From Vicia villosa (Eukaryota > Streptophyta > Magnoliopsida > Fabales > Fabaceae): a stretch of DNA of 64,000 nucleotides. The position numbers and the translations under genes are program-made. Shown in pieces: positions 1-10,558 of the stretch. Within the stretch, counting starts at the first letter, position 1. The number at the start of each line of letters is the position of its first letter. Where the stretch lies: contig NC_081180.1 of NCBI RefSeq assembly GCF_029867415.1, positions 142,786,731-142,850,730 of the forward strand, written 5' to 3'. The notes under the pieces were generated by a model. It was not told the DNA's origin. It saw only the letters and a program-made list of their open reading frames with translations, and ran no database searches.

Positions 1-1287
1 AATCAACTTTATTTTGTTTAAATAAATTATTCTTTCTATTCAAAATCAACTTAATATTCTTTAAATAAATTATTCTTTCTATTCAAAATCAACTTAATTT
101 ATTTTAAATAAATTATTCTTTCAATTCAAAATCATCAAATTAATATTGTGTCACTAGTGCAAAATGGAGATTAAAATATTTTCATTTTTTTAAATTAATA
201 GCCTCAAAACCGTTTCTTTGATATTCTTGCAATTCGCATCTAAACTTGTAAAATTGTTTGACTAATCACATACCCGACTTCAACAATATAATTTTTAAAC
301 CTGATTTTTCTCTTATCAAATTTATAAATATCTAATGTTCTTTTTTAAATATTTTTCTATTTGATTTTAGTCCCGATATCAAAATTTCTTTCTACTTGAT
401 CCTGCAATTTCAAAACCATTTTAATTCGATTCTTCGTCTCATTTTGTGTGTGGAAAAATTACGTAAATTGAGGTCGTGTCACGTGGATTAGACGTTGCTA
501 AATAATTTATAATGTTAATATATGATAGATTTTTTATTCTCAATTTTATTAATGATGTTCTATTTCGCCGCTCATTGATAAAAGCTTGTTCCTTAATAGC
601 GACGCCATACCACTCAAATTATTTTAGTGTAAGTCCACCTGTTTCTCCATTAAAAGTGAGAAATTGGGCACACGTTCGATGTTTGCGGAAAATTAAAGCT
701 TTCAATATTAAGGCCAACGCGCATCAAATATACCTCATGGGTTTTGTCTAACTGCCCTCATTTTTGAACTCGTCGATTCTTCTTTCTAATATGAAGTTTT
801 CTTGATTTACACGGCATGACCATCAGGTAGTTCATCCTTCATTGATATACAATTTTGGATTTCTTAAATATTACTTTATTATTATGGGTGCGGATATAGA
901 AATATTTATTTAAAATAAATCTAGATGGTATTTCGATGTGGAACCGAAAATCAGTAATATAAAGATGAGTAGTTTTTTTCCGTATTGTGGTGCGAGCCTT
1001 TGATGCGGTGGATCGAGGGCGTACCTGGATGATTAACACTACTAAAGTAAAGAGAGGTGTAATTTTGCTAGAAGAAATGAATGAATACATGTTATGACGA
1101 GTGACTGAGCATATATGATGGACGGTTAAAACCCTTCTCGTTTAGTCTTAGACTGTTTGGCCGATATTGCAGAGCTTTTGCCCAGCCTCGAACACATGGT
1201 AATATGTATTCACTTAAGAATGAGATCTACTGCTTTCCTTAGTAGAGTGAAGATTATCTAATGCTACCTAAGGGTGTGCAAAATATC
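1..1287. repeat. Segmental duplication, copy A (left part)
   Basis: This segment recurs at 10425-11882 with an offset of 10,424 bp and, by eye, only scattered substitutions plus small indels. It recurs again, more diverged, at 11883-12900. The first ~130 bp are a minisatellite built on a ~44-bp AT-rich unit. No gene is recognisable. An open frame of 79 codons at 512-751 recurs in copy B, but high overall nucleotide identity explains that without coding selection. Confidence 0.85.
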
Positions 1288-3590
1288 TAAGGCCTAAATC
1301 CATTTTAAATATCCGAATATAATGAAATGGCTATCAACCAAATAATTCTTAAATGGTTGGTTACCCAACCATGTTTTATTTTTGGATCTAGTTAATATCC
1401 AAAAGCCCAAAATCCATCTGGTTCCAAATTTGACCTTTCAAATTCAATTTTATTTCAAATTTCAGAAAGCGTATTTCGCTTCATCTTCAACCTCAAGAGA
1501 TTTTTCTTCTCAATTGCATCACGTTTTCAGGTAGACACATTTCCCTTAATCATAACTCATCTTTTTTCCTTAATCAAAGCTTATCCTCTACCATTTTTTT
1601 CACCACGACTTCAAGGTTTTGCTCAAATTGGTGACGATCCCTAATCCCATATTCCACTATAAATTTGCTCTACTGTAAGTTTCTTCTCAAAGTTGTTCTA
1701 GCAATTTCAAATGCATCAAATTTTGAACTCCTTTATTGACTTGTTCAAATGTCATGAGTTTAGGGATAATATAGCACTTGTGTACCAAACATGGACTATT
1801 TGCTTCTTAGTCTAATTTTAAAAAAAAATTATAATGTGAGGTTAAAAATCACAATCTACTCTAATCCAGTTCAGTATGTCTTAATTTGGTAATTGCAATT
1901 TGAATAAAGTTTTGTTTGTTAAGAATTTTAAACATATATTTAGTCATTGAAGCTATCACATGAGTTATGGTACCTTGGCATTTCTATTTACTTGTTTTAA
2001 CATCATCAGTTTAGAATCCATAACAAAACTAGATTCGATCATATATCATATGTACTTGCTTTTGCATCCATTTCCAACCTAACCAAGTCCTACCTAACCA
2101 ATAACATTCTTGTGGCCACTAATTCTTTTCACTCCAGTTCTGGATATATGAAAGGAGCAATAAAACCACACCACTTTCCATTTTAAGTTAAATTTAATAT
2201 TGCAACCACACAAATTATGTTCATGGCTACCACCTATAATGTAATGATGAGTGATATTGAGTTTATGAATAGTAAATGTATATGGATTAAAACTGAAGAT
2301 AATGCAATATTACTAGCAAAAAATAATACTTATTGTTGGCTAATTTGCTCTAGTGATTTGTTTTGTATTTTAGTTTGGTTGTTATGAATGTAATATTGTG
2401 TTTGGAGCTACCATAGGTTATGGCTTATGAATAATATTGTTGCACTACTACAAAGAATGCATTTTATGACAAAACTTTCACCTCACCTAACAAAAAACCA
2501 AGGTGTAAACCACAGATGCGTTACACTTTAATTTTTTTTTTAAATACTATATGTTCCCTTGGTTGAGCTGACAACCTAGAATTTGTCAACAAATTTGATG
2601 CTTTGCAAATTAAAACGTAAAAAACAGGTTAAATTTAAATTTTTGCAAATGTACTTTACCCCCTCGATTTTTTAACAAAAATCAGGATAAAAATTAACGC
2701 AGTTTTAAAAATCCAAAAAATACAGTGGTTGGGGATCGAACGCATTACTAGTGCCACTTTCCCCTCGATTTTTCAAAAACAGATGGGTAAAATGGTTGAT
2801 TTTCATGTCGACCTCCGTTACCTTGCTTGGGTAACCGAGGTTATATCCCTTTCTCATCCAAGGTGAAGTGTGATTATTTCTAGTAGTGTTCTCAAAGTAA
2901 ATCAAGCATTTCCAAGAAATAACCATTGTTTGCTTGCTTGACTATTTGTTTTATTTTGTTCTGAATTAGAATATGAAGGACTGTGTTTTTTTACTTGCAG
3001 TTTGGAGTCATGTTTTAGGCACCGATGATGTTGTTGATGGAATGGACATTGCCCTCGGAAAATGTATTATGTCTGATATGTGTTTGTTTGAAACTTGTAT
3101 CCTCTTTGAAAATATATTGTTTGGATTTCTCATGCTAACATAATTGAAGTATAGCAAGAAATTCTTGACCAAAATATCGCCAAAGTATGTCAAAATTAAA
3201 ATTTTCATAATTAATATTACTGATTTTAAATATATGATTTTTGTTGTTGTAAAAATTGGGTCTTAAAAACAAAATTTAAAAAATAACCAAATTTTAAATA
3301 AATTAAAACTGGATAAATATCAGTTTTAAAAATAAATTGATTTTCAAACAAAAAATAAAGTGGTTTGTATCCAAATTCAAAAATTACCAGTTTAAGACTA
3401 TTTTTTAAAATTACTAGTTTAAAACTGGAGTTGTAAGAAAATGGTTGTGTAACCATAACCGAATAAATAGTCGTTTGATTTGAAATGTGGTTATGCTTAT
3501 AAATCCAAACCATTTTAATGGTTTAAAATTGGTTATGATTTGGTTTCTAAAAATAACCAACCATGCGAATCCCAACTGCTACTTTTTTAT
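1288..3590. repeat. Segmental duplication, copy A (right part), diverged from copy C
   Basis: This stretch matches 12890-13029 and 22177-24510 with many substitutions and indels, so the pairing is older than that of the left part. The most conserved patch is about 3010-3130 versus 23980-24110. It follows a pyrimidine-rich run ending in TTGCAG at 3000, so it could be a decayed exon. I recognise no protein in it. From 3200 to 3540 the DNA is low-complexity and AT-rich. Confidence 0.7.
2443..2888. mobile_element. Short non-autonomous CACTA (En/Spm) element
   Basis: The left end reads CACTACTACAAAGAA. The right end, reverse-complemented, reads CACTACTAGAAATAA. The flanking triplets are TTG and TTC, a near-perfect 3-bp target duplication. 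Copy C lacks this 446-bp block at 23855-23862, which gives an empty site. There is no transposase. The 73-codon frame inside is not recognisable. Confidence 0.85.
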
Positions 3591-3689
3591 TCACATGCTA
3601 TGGGAATTACTCTTTCTTATTTTAAAAAATTAATCATGAAATAATATCCTTTTGTAATAATCTTTTTGGAGAAGCAATCATGTATACAC

Positions 3690-4165
3690 ATTAATTTCTT
3701 AGAGGGACCAGGTTAGATCATAATCCTTAAGAAGTCAGTAACAGTTATTATTGAGGCTTTCCTTGAGTGACTAAGTTTAGTTAGAATACTCGAGATGTCA
3801 TTAACAATTTTTCTTTTAGTTGTAATTCCTTGAGGGGGTAAAGGTTCAGTCAGGATCCTTGAGAAGACATCGAAGGGTAGTCTTTGTGGTTGTGATCATG
3901 GAATTGATTATTGGATTAAGTCCTTATTGATAAGGAAAAATTATTGTGGTGGGTGGACTGGACTAACCTAGTTAACGGTGATCCAGGATAAAAATACTTG
4001 TGTCTTTAATTATTTTAGTTTACTTTATGCATGAGTATTGTTTGAAGTTCGGGAGTTTGAAAATATTTAATTCTAGAAACCCAATTCAAAACTCTTTTTC
4101 TTGTGGTTCATTGAACCTTCATTTTTTTAGTTGCGATTTGAGGTAAAATCCTACACCCATAACAG
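3690..4165 (+). repeat. Decayed Ty1/copia-type LTR remnant
   Basis: The stretch at 3910-4010 has the same layout as the end of the Sirevirus LTRs in this window: GATTAAGTCC, then GGTGGACTGGA, a GTTAAC-like segment and CCAGGATAAAAATA. No partner LTR, target duplication or coding region is visible. Boundaries are approximate. Confidence 0.45.
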
Positions 4166-4990
4166 TCTCGTGGGATTTAGGAACTTAAAACACTCTACAA
4201 AGAGGATTGATGTCGTGATGTTTCAGAAATCGGACTTCGGTGATGGAATGTGTCACCCAAGTTATAAGAAGTTTGGGAGCGAAGAGGTATGATAATGGAT
4301 TGTTTGGAATGTGATTGATTTGAAGATGATGAGTTTTAGAGCGGAATTTCCGTAAGAAAAACGCAAGAAAGTTGTTGAATCGTCATGAAACTTCGAAAAT
4401 TCATAACTAGAGTTTTGGACATCCGATTTGAGTTCCGTTTGAGGTGTAGGAAAGATAACGAGATGAGATTTTTTATAAAAATGGTTGCAGCAGCGTAACA
4501 TATTTAATTGTGACAGGGTGATGTTGGAAAGAGGTGCAGCTATGGTTACACTTGTCCTTAGAACTAGACTTGTCCGTTGGTACCGCACGAGACGTCAATG
4601 TCTGAGTTGAACGGATTGAAGGAATAATTAAAAGGTTTGTTGAGAAGTAATTTTAGGAATTAAATGTACCATTTGAGGAGTTTTGGAGATATCGTATAGA
4701 GTGTCGCTGCATGATGTCGATGTTGCATTTCGGATGACGATGGAAAATTCATATCTTGAGTTCCGAGTGTCGGATTAATGTGCCGTTTAAACCTACGAAG
4801 AGGAGAGATTAAGTTCTACCTTATGGGATAGTTATAAATACAGTAGAGTGATCCTATGAGGAGATATTCTGAAGTCGGTTAAGGAAGCGTGAAACTTGTT
4901 GAATAGGAATGCCTACTACCGCGATTGTTTGAAACGAAATTGAGTAGAACATGTTGTTGATGAATAAGTTAATGATACCCATGGCAAATT
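4166..4990. other. Gene-free stretch, possibly decayed retroelement LTR
   Basis: I see no gene. The text around 4380-4440 (AACTTCGAAAATTCATAACTAGAG) resembles a phrase common in plant Ty3/gypsy LTRs, and TTATAAATA at about 4830 could be an old TATA box. This is weak and no ends are defined. Confidence 0.25.
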
Positions 4991-6619
4991 GAAGAAAATG
5001 TTCTTTCATATGTACCATTATATTATAATCATCAGCTTTAAACTTATTTTATAATTTATAAATATATATTAAGATCTTTGAACAAACAATCCAAACTATC
5101 AATTTTGTTACTTGTGTAATTCATATTCTACAATCTTAACCATCAAAACAACAATCAAGATTGTAGAATTTGAAATACACGAGTAAGAAAATAGAACTGA
5201 AAAGCTGGGTTATATATACCACAAACCCCATACACATACACTTGAATAACTTAATCTTTTTGGGAGAAATGGTATAGTTAGATAATTTTCTTGTAAGTCT
5301 TTCTCATCATTTTTAAATCGCAACATTTCCCAGGGAGTGGGAATTTCATTCAAACGAATAGGTTTATAGCACTACGAATTCTTCACAAACACACATGCAA
5401 TTAGAATTTTGTATGGGGTTTTTATTAAACAACCACGCTTGGATTTATCACTACCATATCTCTTCACGCGGCCTTCCTCTTTCACTATTAATTGAAAAAG
5501 GCTTTCTAGAAATTTTGTATCCAATTTAGACTATAACACCTTTTTTTTTTTATCGAAATTACATTCTTTTACAATGATGTTTTTTAAAAGAAACTTGTAT
5601 CTTTGTAAGTTGCCATTGTATCATATTTTAAATTGATTTCCAATTTTTACATTTATCCCTCATATGCACATACTTATTTTCAAACAAACATTTGATCGGA
5701 TACATTTTTATCTAGGAACTTTATTGAATCTCTGAATTTGTGTTGTACATTATCAATATTATTTATGTTGTGACATTTTCTTTTCGTCCACGTTGTAAGA
5801 AAGCTTCTTCGAAGGACTATATTATTTGTCATCTTACAAACATCATTCACCTCTTCAGATTTCAAATGCCATAAATATTTATGACCTTCAAATAGTTAAG
5901 TTGTGACTGTGTTGCAAAGATTGAAAATCCAAGAAAAGAAAAATAAGGGTTTCCTCCTCCAAGAAAAACTTTGGGAGGACCAAGTGAAGATTTTTGCAGA
6001 CGATGTTTGGGGTTCTGATTCCTTCGGTTATATCAAGGGATCAAACAAGGGACTTATAGCAGGGTTAAGTGAAGACTATTGTTGATAGGAGCCTGGAACA
6101 AATTTTGGATCTAAGAAGGTGAACTGAATCAAGGTCGAGTGAAGATCTTGTTGAATTCAGTGTTATGAGTTGTATAAATCAGAAGAAAAATATTAAGATT
6201 GAAGTTGTTTATTTGTTTATTTTAGTGTCCAACATTATTTGACATTATTTTATTCTATTTAAATTTACTTTGTAAAAATTTTATATAGTGGAAGAATAAC
6301 AAATTTCCAATAAGAATTTATTGGAGACTGAATTAGGTACAAGCAAGGACAAATGAATTGAACCAGTATAAATTATGGTTCAATTTACTCTACCCCTCTA
6401 TTCAAATTTCTGTGTATATTTGTATGATCTTAAGATTTATCTGCTTTCTAGGTTTTTGTATGGAGCTAGGCTTATTACTTATAGTAATTTCATGTAGTAA
6501 ACATAGGTCCAGCATAGATTAAGTCTGTAAAAAAATATTTATTTTGATTACAGTTGTAAAAACTTGTCATATTAGATTTATATTTCAGTTAATAAAGTTA
6601 AATTTAAAAGTCCCATCTA
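4991..6619. other. Gene-free AT-rich stretch
   Basis: I see no gene. A segment near 5720-5780 (AATCTCTGAATTTGTGTTGTACATTATCAATAT) is a third, partial copy of the tail of the direct repeat at 6620-7100 and 8000-8480. The open frame at 5903-6085 (60 codons) is not recognisable. Confidence 0.5.
5107..5187. repeat. Short inverted repeat able to form a hairpin
   Basis: The left arm (5107-5138) and right arm (5157-5187) are imperfect reverse complements. Both include TTCTACAATCTT or its complement. The loop is about 18 nt. It may be a decayed foldback MITE. No target duplication is evident. Confidence 0.5.
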
Positions 6620-7100
6620 AATTAAACTCGATTAATTGACGCATTGCTTGTTTAGCATCTTCATCTATCATTTTCATGATATTTTCTAACTATAGTGTAA
6701 ATCAAGAAATCAATCCAAATGCAACTTTTGTGGAATCCTCTACCAAGCTTTTTGAAAACTCTAATTTTTTAGAAAACATTTTGAAATATGTTTTCGGGAA
6801 AAGGTTTATCCAACATCCCCTTCGAGACCATTCTACACCCATATTCTACCCAACACTCAACACTAAAACAGTCATAAAAGTGTTGAAAAAAACCTAAAGC
6901 AATTTAGATGGGTCAAAAAATAGCTTTGACGATTTGTGAATCATCATCAACCAAGCATTTCATCATATGCATTTCTGATCTTGGACCCTTATAGAATCTC
7001 TGAATTTGTGTCGTACATTATCAATATGATTGATATTATTTGCATTGTGATATTTCACTTTCCATTCTTCATATAAACCGGTATTGAAGTGGGTATCATA
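6620..7100. repeat. Direct repeat, first copy
   Basis: This copy matches 8000-8480 along its length at moderate identity, with shared phrases such as CGCATTGCTTGT, CCAACATCCCCTTC and TTTGTGAATCATCA. Neither copy is preserved as an open frame, so it is probably an unclassified interspersed repeat. Confidence 0.65.
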
Positions 7101-7999
7101 ATATTAAATTTAAGTTATGTTAAATATCATGTTGAATTTCAAAATGAAACATAATATAAATAATATAAATAGTTTTCAAATTATTTATTTAAAGACATTA
7201 CTACTAAATAATAGATCTTTAAATATATTAACAACTCAGGCTAAAATTTTATAATAAATAAGTTTAAGACTAAAAAAAGTTGTATGACAAGTATCATCAT
7301 GTAAAATCTAAAACTAATTTTTCTTCCTAAAATCAAACATAAGAATTGCAAAACTGAAATCAACCAAACTTTATCACAAGTCTACCAAATACACATAAAA
7401 TGTGTGTATGAAGTGCAAATATTTGTATAACCTCAACTTATTTTTCTCTCGCCAAAGATTTTAGGTATTGCCTGTTCATATTTGTAAAAAGAAAAGCTCT
7501 TGATAAAAATTCACTTCATTAAAATATTTTATAAAGAGATTTATTCTTAATACTTACTAACACATAAAGAAAAACTGACAATAGTAGAAAAAACTCTCAT
7601 GAGAATTTCATGCCAATTACCCAGATCCACCCAACGGCAGACCACATGCCACGTCGTGTTCCACACACGTGAACTTATCAACCATCTCCCTTAGTTAAAA
7701 TGGAAAACACACCACTTCACTAGTCTTCAAAACCTTTTCCATTCAAACTTGGATAAAATGAACGCCAGAGAGGGATATGGCATTTCCCCTCATATGCAAG
7801 GGGATTGCTTTATTAGCACTAAAGCAATGGTGGATGCTTGGTTGTTAGTAAAAATTAACAATTGACACCCTTTTAAGTTAGTTGGGCCTATTTCGCTTAA
7901 GGAATTATGTTTTTGTTTGTTTAACTATCATTTTCTGCGTGGTGCCTCCTTAACTTTTTTAGTTGCAGTGGGCCGAAAGAAAATCTTTGCGACAAGCGG
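7101..7999. other. Gene-free AT-rich stretch between direct repeats
   Basis: I see no supported gene or element end. A 68-codon frame at 7917-8123 overlaps the second direct repeat and has no recognisable homology. Confidence 0.4.
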
Positions 8000-8480
8000 C
8001 CTTTTACGCATTGCTTGTCCACCATCTTCATCTCTCGTTTTTATAATACTTTCTAGCGACAGTGTAAATCCTAAAAGCAATCGAAGCGCATATTTTGTAA
8101 AATCCTTTGCAAATCTTTTTTAACACTCTGATTTTGAAGAAAATGTTTTGAAGTTGGTTTTTGGCAAAAAACATCCAACATCCCCTTCTAGAGCATTCTA
8201 CACAATCGTATTCTACCCAACATCCATCACCAAAACAACCAAAAAGGTGTTAAACAAGTTAATGTAATTAATATGGGTCAAAAAATATCTTTGACAATTT
8301 GTGAATCATCAATTAATATTTAGCTATACACATATTTATTTTAAATTAAGCATTTCATCATATGTAGATATGATATTGGCCCCATCATAGAATCTATGGA
8401 CTTGTGTTGTGCATTACCATGACGATTGACATTATTTTCCTTGCGACATTTTACTTTTCATTCTTTGTATAAAAACTAGA
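8000..8480. repeat. Direct repeat, second copy
   Basis: Partner of 6620-7100. The copies differ by many substitutions and by an insertion near 8310-8350, so the duplication is old. Confidence 0.65.
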
Positions 8481-8662
8481 ATTGATAGAAATTCACTTCA
8501 TTTAAATATTTTATAAACCAATTAATTCTTAAGACTTACTAAAACATAAAAAAGATAAGTAAGAAAAAGAACTCTAAATCTCAGAACAAAATTCTTTTTC
8601 AGCATTTTCTTGTATTGTTTATTTATTCCTTTCTTTAAGGTTTTAATAGAAGAAATTGATTT

Positions 8663-8766
8663 CTATTATTTCCACCTGTTGGAGACAATGAATACACAGT
8701 ACATATTTGGAGCCCTATTATTTCCACCTGTTGGAGACAATGAATACACAGTACATATTTGGAGCC
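8663..8766. repeat. Tandem duplication of a 52-bp unit
   Basis: The units 8663-8714 and 8715-8766 differ only at the last base seen. Near-identity indicates recent slippage or an unequal exchange. Confidence 0.9.
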
Positions 8767-8884
8767 ACGGTTTCGACTTTCACACGGTATGATCGGATCG
8801 TAGAGTGACAGATGACTAGACAATCTAATATCTAATGCCGCTCGCTTGAATTTTCATGAATGAATAAAATCGTAGAAAATTATT

Positions 8885-9215
8885 TTACTATTAAGATCCA
8901 TGAGTTATGTTTTAGAATAGTATGTTACTCTTATATTTTTTGAGTATTTATAATTTCATCCATGAGTTCTACTATTAAGATCCATGAGTTGTGTTTTAGA
9001 ATATTATTTTACTCTTATATTTTGAGTATTTACAATTTCATCCATGAGTTCTATATGTTTTAGAATATTTGAGTATTTATAATTTCATTAACAACCATGA
9101 GTTCTACTATTAAGATCCATGATTTATGTTTTAGAATACTATTTTACTCTTATATTTTGAGTATTTATAATTTCATTAACATCCATCATGCATGAGTTCT
9201 ACACTAAAGCAATTT
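8885..9215. repeat. AT-rich minisatellite, about 3.5 irregular copies of a ~100-bp unit
   Basis: Each unit runs TCCATGAGTTCTACTATTAA, then GTTTTAGAATA, then TTGAGTATTTATAATTTCAT. The third copy has an internal deletion. It lies just beyond the 3' end of the U2 gene, which is transcribed towards it. Confidence 0.8.
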
Positions 9216-9297
9216 TATAAGTAACCACAGTGGAATTAATGCCACATTGGGAGTTCTACAATAAAGCAATTTTTAAGGAACGAAAGTGGTATTAAAA

Positions 9298-9308
9298 ATC
9301 CCACATCG
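9298..9308 (+). promoter_or_regulatory. Orphan snRNA upstream sequence element (USE)
   Basis: ATCCCACATCG matches the plant USE consensus RTCCCACATCG exactly. No TATA box follows at the usual 23-35 bp, and no snRNA start is visible. A degenerate version (GCCACATTGGG) lies about 65 bp upstream in a duplicated ~60-bp unit. It may be the relic of another snRNA promoter. Confidence 0.45.
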
Positions 9309-9415
9309 GTAGAAGATTCTGCAACTTGGGATAGTCAAGAGAGTTTTGTTTCACACTATAGAATGTCATTAAAATAAAATAAATTTTATAGAATATTAAG
9401 AATTGCTAGAGAAAA

Positions 9416-9429
9416 TTAAACTTGAATTG
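9416..9429 (-). terminator. U2 snRNA 3'-end formation box
   Basis: On the minus strand the sequence is CA, five bases, then AGTTTAA. This fits the plant U-snRNA 3' box CA(N)3-10AGTNNAA. It overlaps the expected 3' terminus of the U2 transcript. Confidence 0.75.
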
Positions 9430-9624
9430 GTGGGGTGCGCCAGCAATTGCTATAGTGCAACGCAAGAGCGACACGCGAGAGGCCCAATAGCAAGCTACTG
9501 TGGTGGACTCTCCCCCTCAAGAAATAAATTTAATATCGTGTGGACCATTGGCCCACATATCAGATATTAAACTGATAAGAACAGATACTACACTTGATCT
9601 TAGCCAAAAGGCCGAGAAAGGTAT
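9429..9624 (-). ncRNA. U2: U2 spliceosomal small nuclear RNA
   Basis: U2 snRNA pairs with the intron branch site in the spliceosome. On the minus strand the transcript begins ATACCTTTCTCGGCCTTTTG and contains the branch-pairing GTAGTA. Next come a stem-loop II with arms GTGGGCC and GGTCCAC (wobble pairs allowed), a pyrimidine-rich Sm-site region near 9515-9530, and a 3' end reading GCGCACCCCACC. The length of 196 nt equals the usual plant U2 length. A correctly spaced USE, TATA box and 3' box surround it, so it is probably transcribed by RNA polymerase II. The Sm-site region reads ATTTATTTCTTG, with a C inside the T-run compared with the Arabidopsis form I recall, so a variant or early pseudogene cannot be excluded. 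Confidence 0.93.
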
Positions 9625-9650
9625 GCTTATTACCTTCTCTGGCTTTGCTT

Positions 9651-9656
9651 TTTATA
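9651..9656 (-). promoter_or_regulatory. TATA box of the U2 gene
   Basis: TATAAA on the minus strand, 27-32 bp upstream of the U2 start at 9624. The 33-bp gap to the USE is the spacing of polymerase II plant snRNA genes. Confidence 0.85.
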
Positions 9657-9689
9657 TTACACATTTTCTCTGTTTCTTCCTTTGTTTCC

Positions 9690-9700
9690 CGATGTGGGAC
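9690..9700 (-). promoter_or_regulatory. Upstream sequence element (USE) of the U2 gene
   Basis: GTCCCACATCG on the minus strand is an exact match to RTCCCACATCG, centred about 70 bp upstream of the transcript start. Confidence 0.9.
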
Positions 9701-10361
9701 TTCAGTCAGTACACAATTTTGAACTTCAACTTACAGGGTAAAGCACTCGACCACTGTTTCTTTTCTCTTACTAAAACAACAAACTTCTCTCTCATCTTCT
9801 TTACTTTGAATTTGAATTTGTTACTGCTTCAGCAATCTAAGACCACCCCCTTGCTGTGCTTCACTTCTTCCTCATCAATCTAAGACCACCCCCTACTGTG
9901 CTTCACTTCTTCCTATTAGCATCAATTAATCATTGAGGAAGCTATTAACATCCCAAGTATTCCTCAAACTAACTCACCTTTTTCTTTCTTTCAATTCCTG
10001 TAACATCGTCAATCAATCAAACACCCCTTATTCTATCTTTACTTTACTGCTTCATTTCTTCCTCCAATAACCTTATACTATCTTTACTGCTTCATTTCTT
10101 CCTATAACCATGCATCAATAAGGGGTATGGAACTATATAATTTACCTTAATTTCTGTCCCCCCTATATCTAACAATCTTTATCATTCAACATCAAACATG
10201 GATTACCAAAACTCTAGGTGGGAACGGACCAATTACAACAACACACATAAACCCATATATTGTTTTGTTTATCATCATGGGCTGCTTCCATATTGTTTAT
10301 CATTCATGCATGCCCTCACTACTTCTTTTCTCACGCCTATGTATTTCTAACCATTCTAAAT
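9701..10361. other. Gene-free stretch upstream of U2, with short tandem repeats
   Basis: I see no gene. Around 9832-9910 a ~50-bp unit (AATCTAAGACCACCCCC ... TGTGCTTCACTTCTTCCT) occurs twice, and TACTGCTTCATTTCTTCCT recurs near 10047 and 10088. The 127-codon frame at 9500-9883 runs antisense through U2 and is not a gene. Confidence 0.5.
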
Positions 10362-10558
10362 CAACTTAATATTCTTTCTATTCAAAATCAACTTAATATT
10401 CTTCAAATTATTCTTTCTATTCAAAATCAACTTTATTTTGTTTAAATAAATTATTCTTTCTATTCAAAATCAACTTAATATTCTTTAAATAAATTATTCT
10501 TTCTATTCAAAATCAACTTAATTTATTTTAAATAAATTATTCTTTCAATTCAAAATCA
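10362..10558. repeat. AT-rich minisatellite at the left edge of copy B
   Basis: A ~44-bp unit containing TTCTATTCAAAATCAACTTA is repeated about five times. The same array begins the window at 1-130, where fewer units are visible because the window starts inside it. Confidence 0.8.

Noticed and set aside
512..751. 79-codon open frame conserved between copies A and B
   Set aside because: The copies are almost identical as DNA, so conservation of the frame is not evidence of coding. No family resemblance, and copy C lacks the frame.
9500..9883. 127-codon plus-strand frame over the U2 locus
   Set aside because: It runs antisense through the U2 gene and its promoter, with low-complexity composition.
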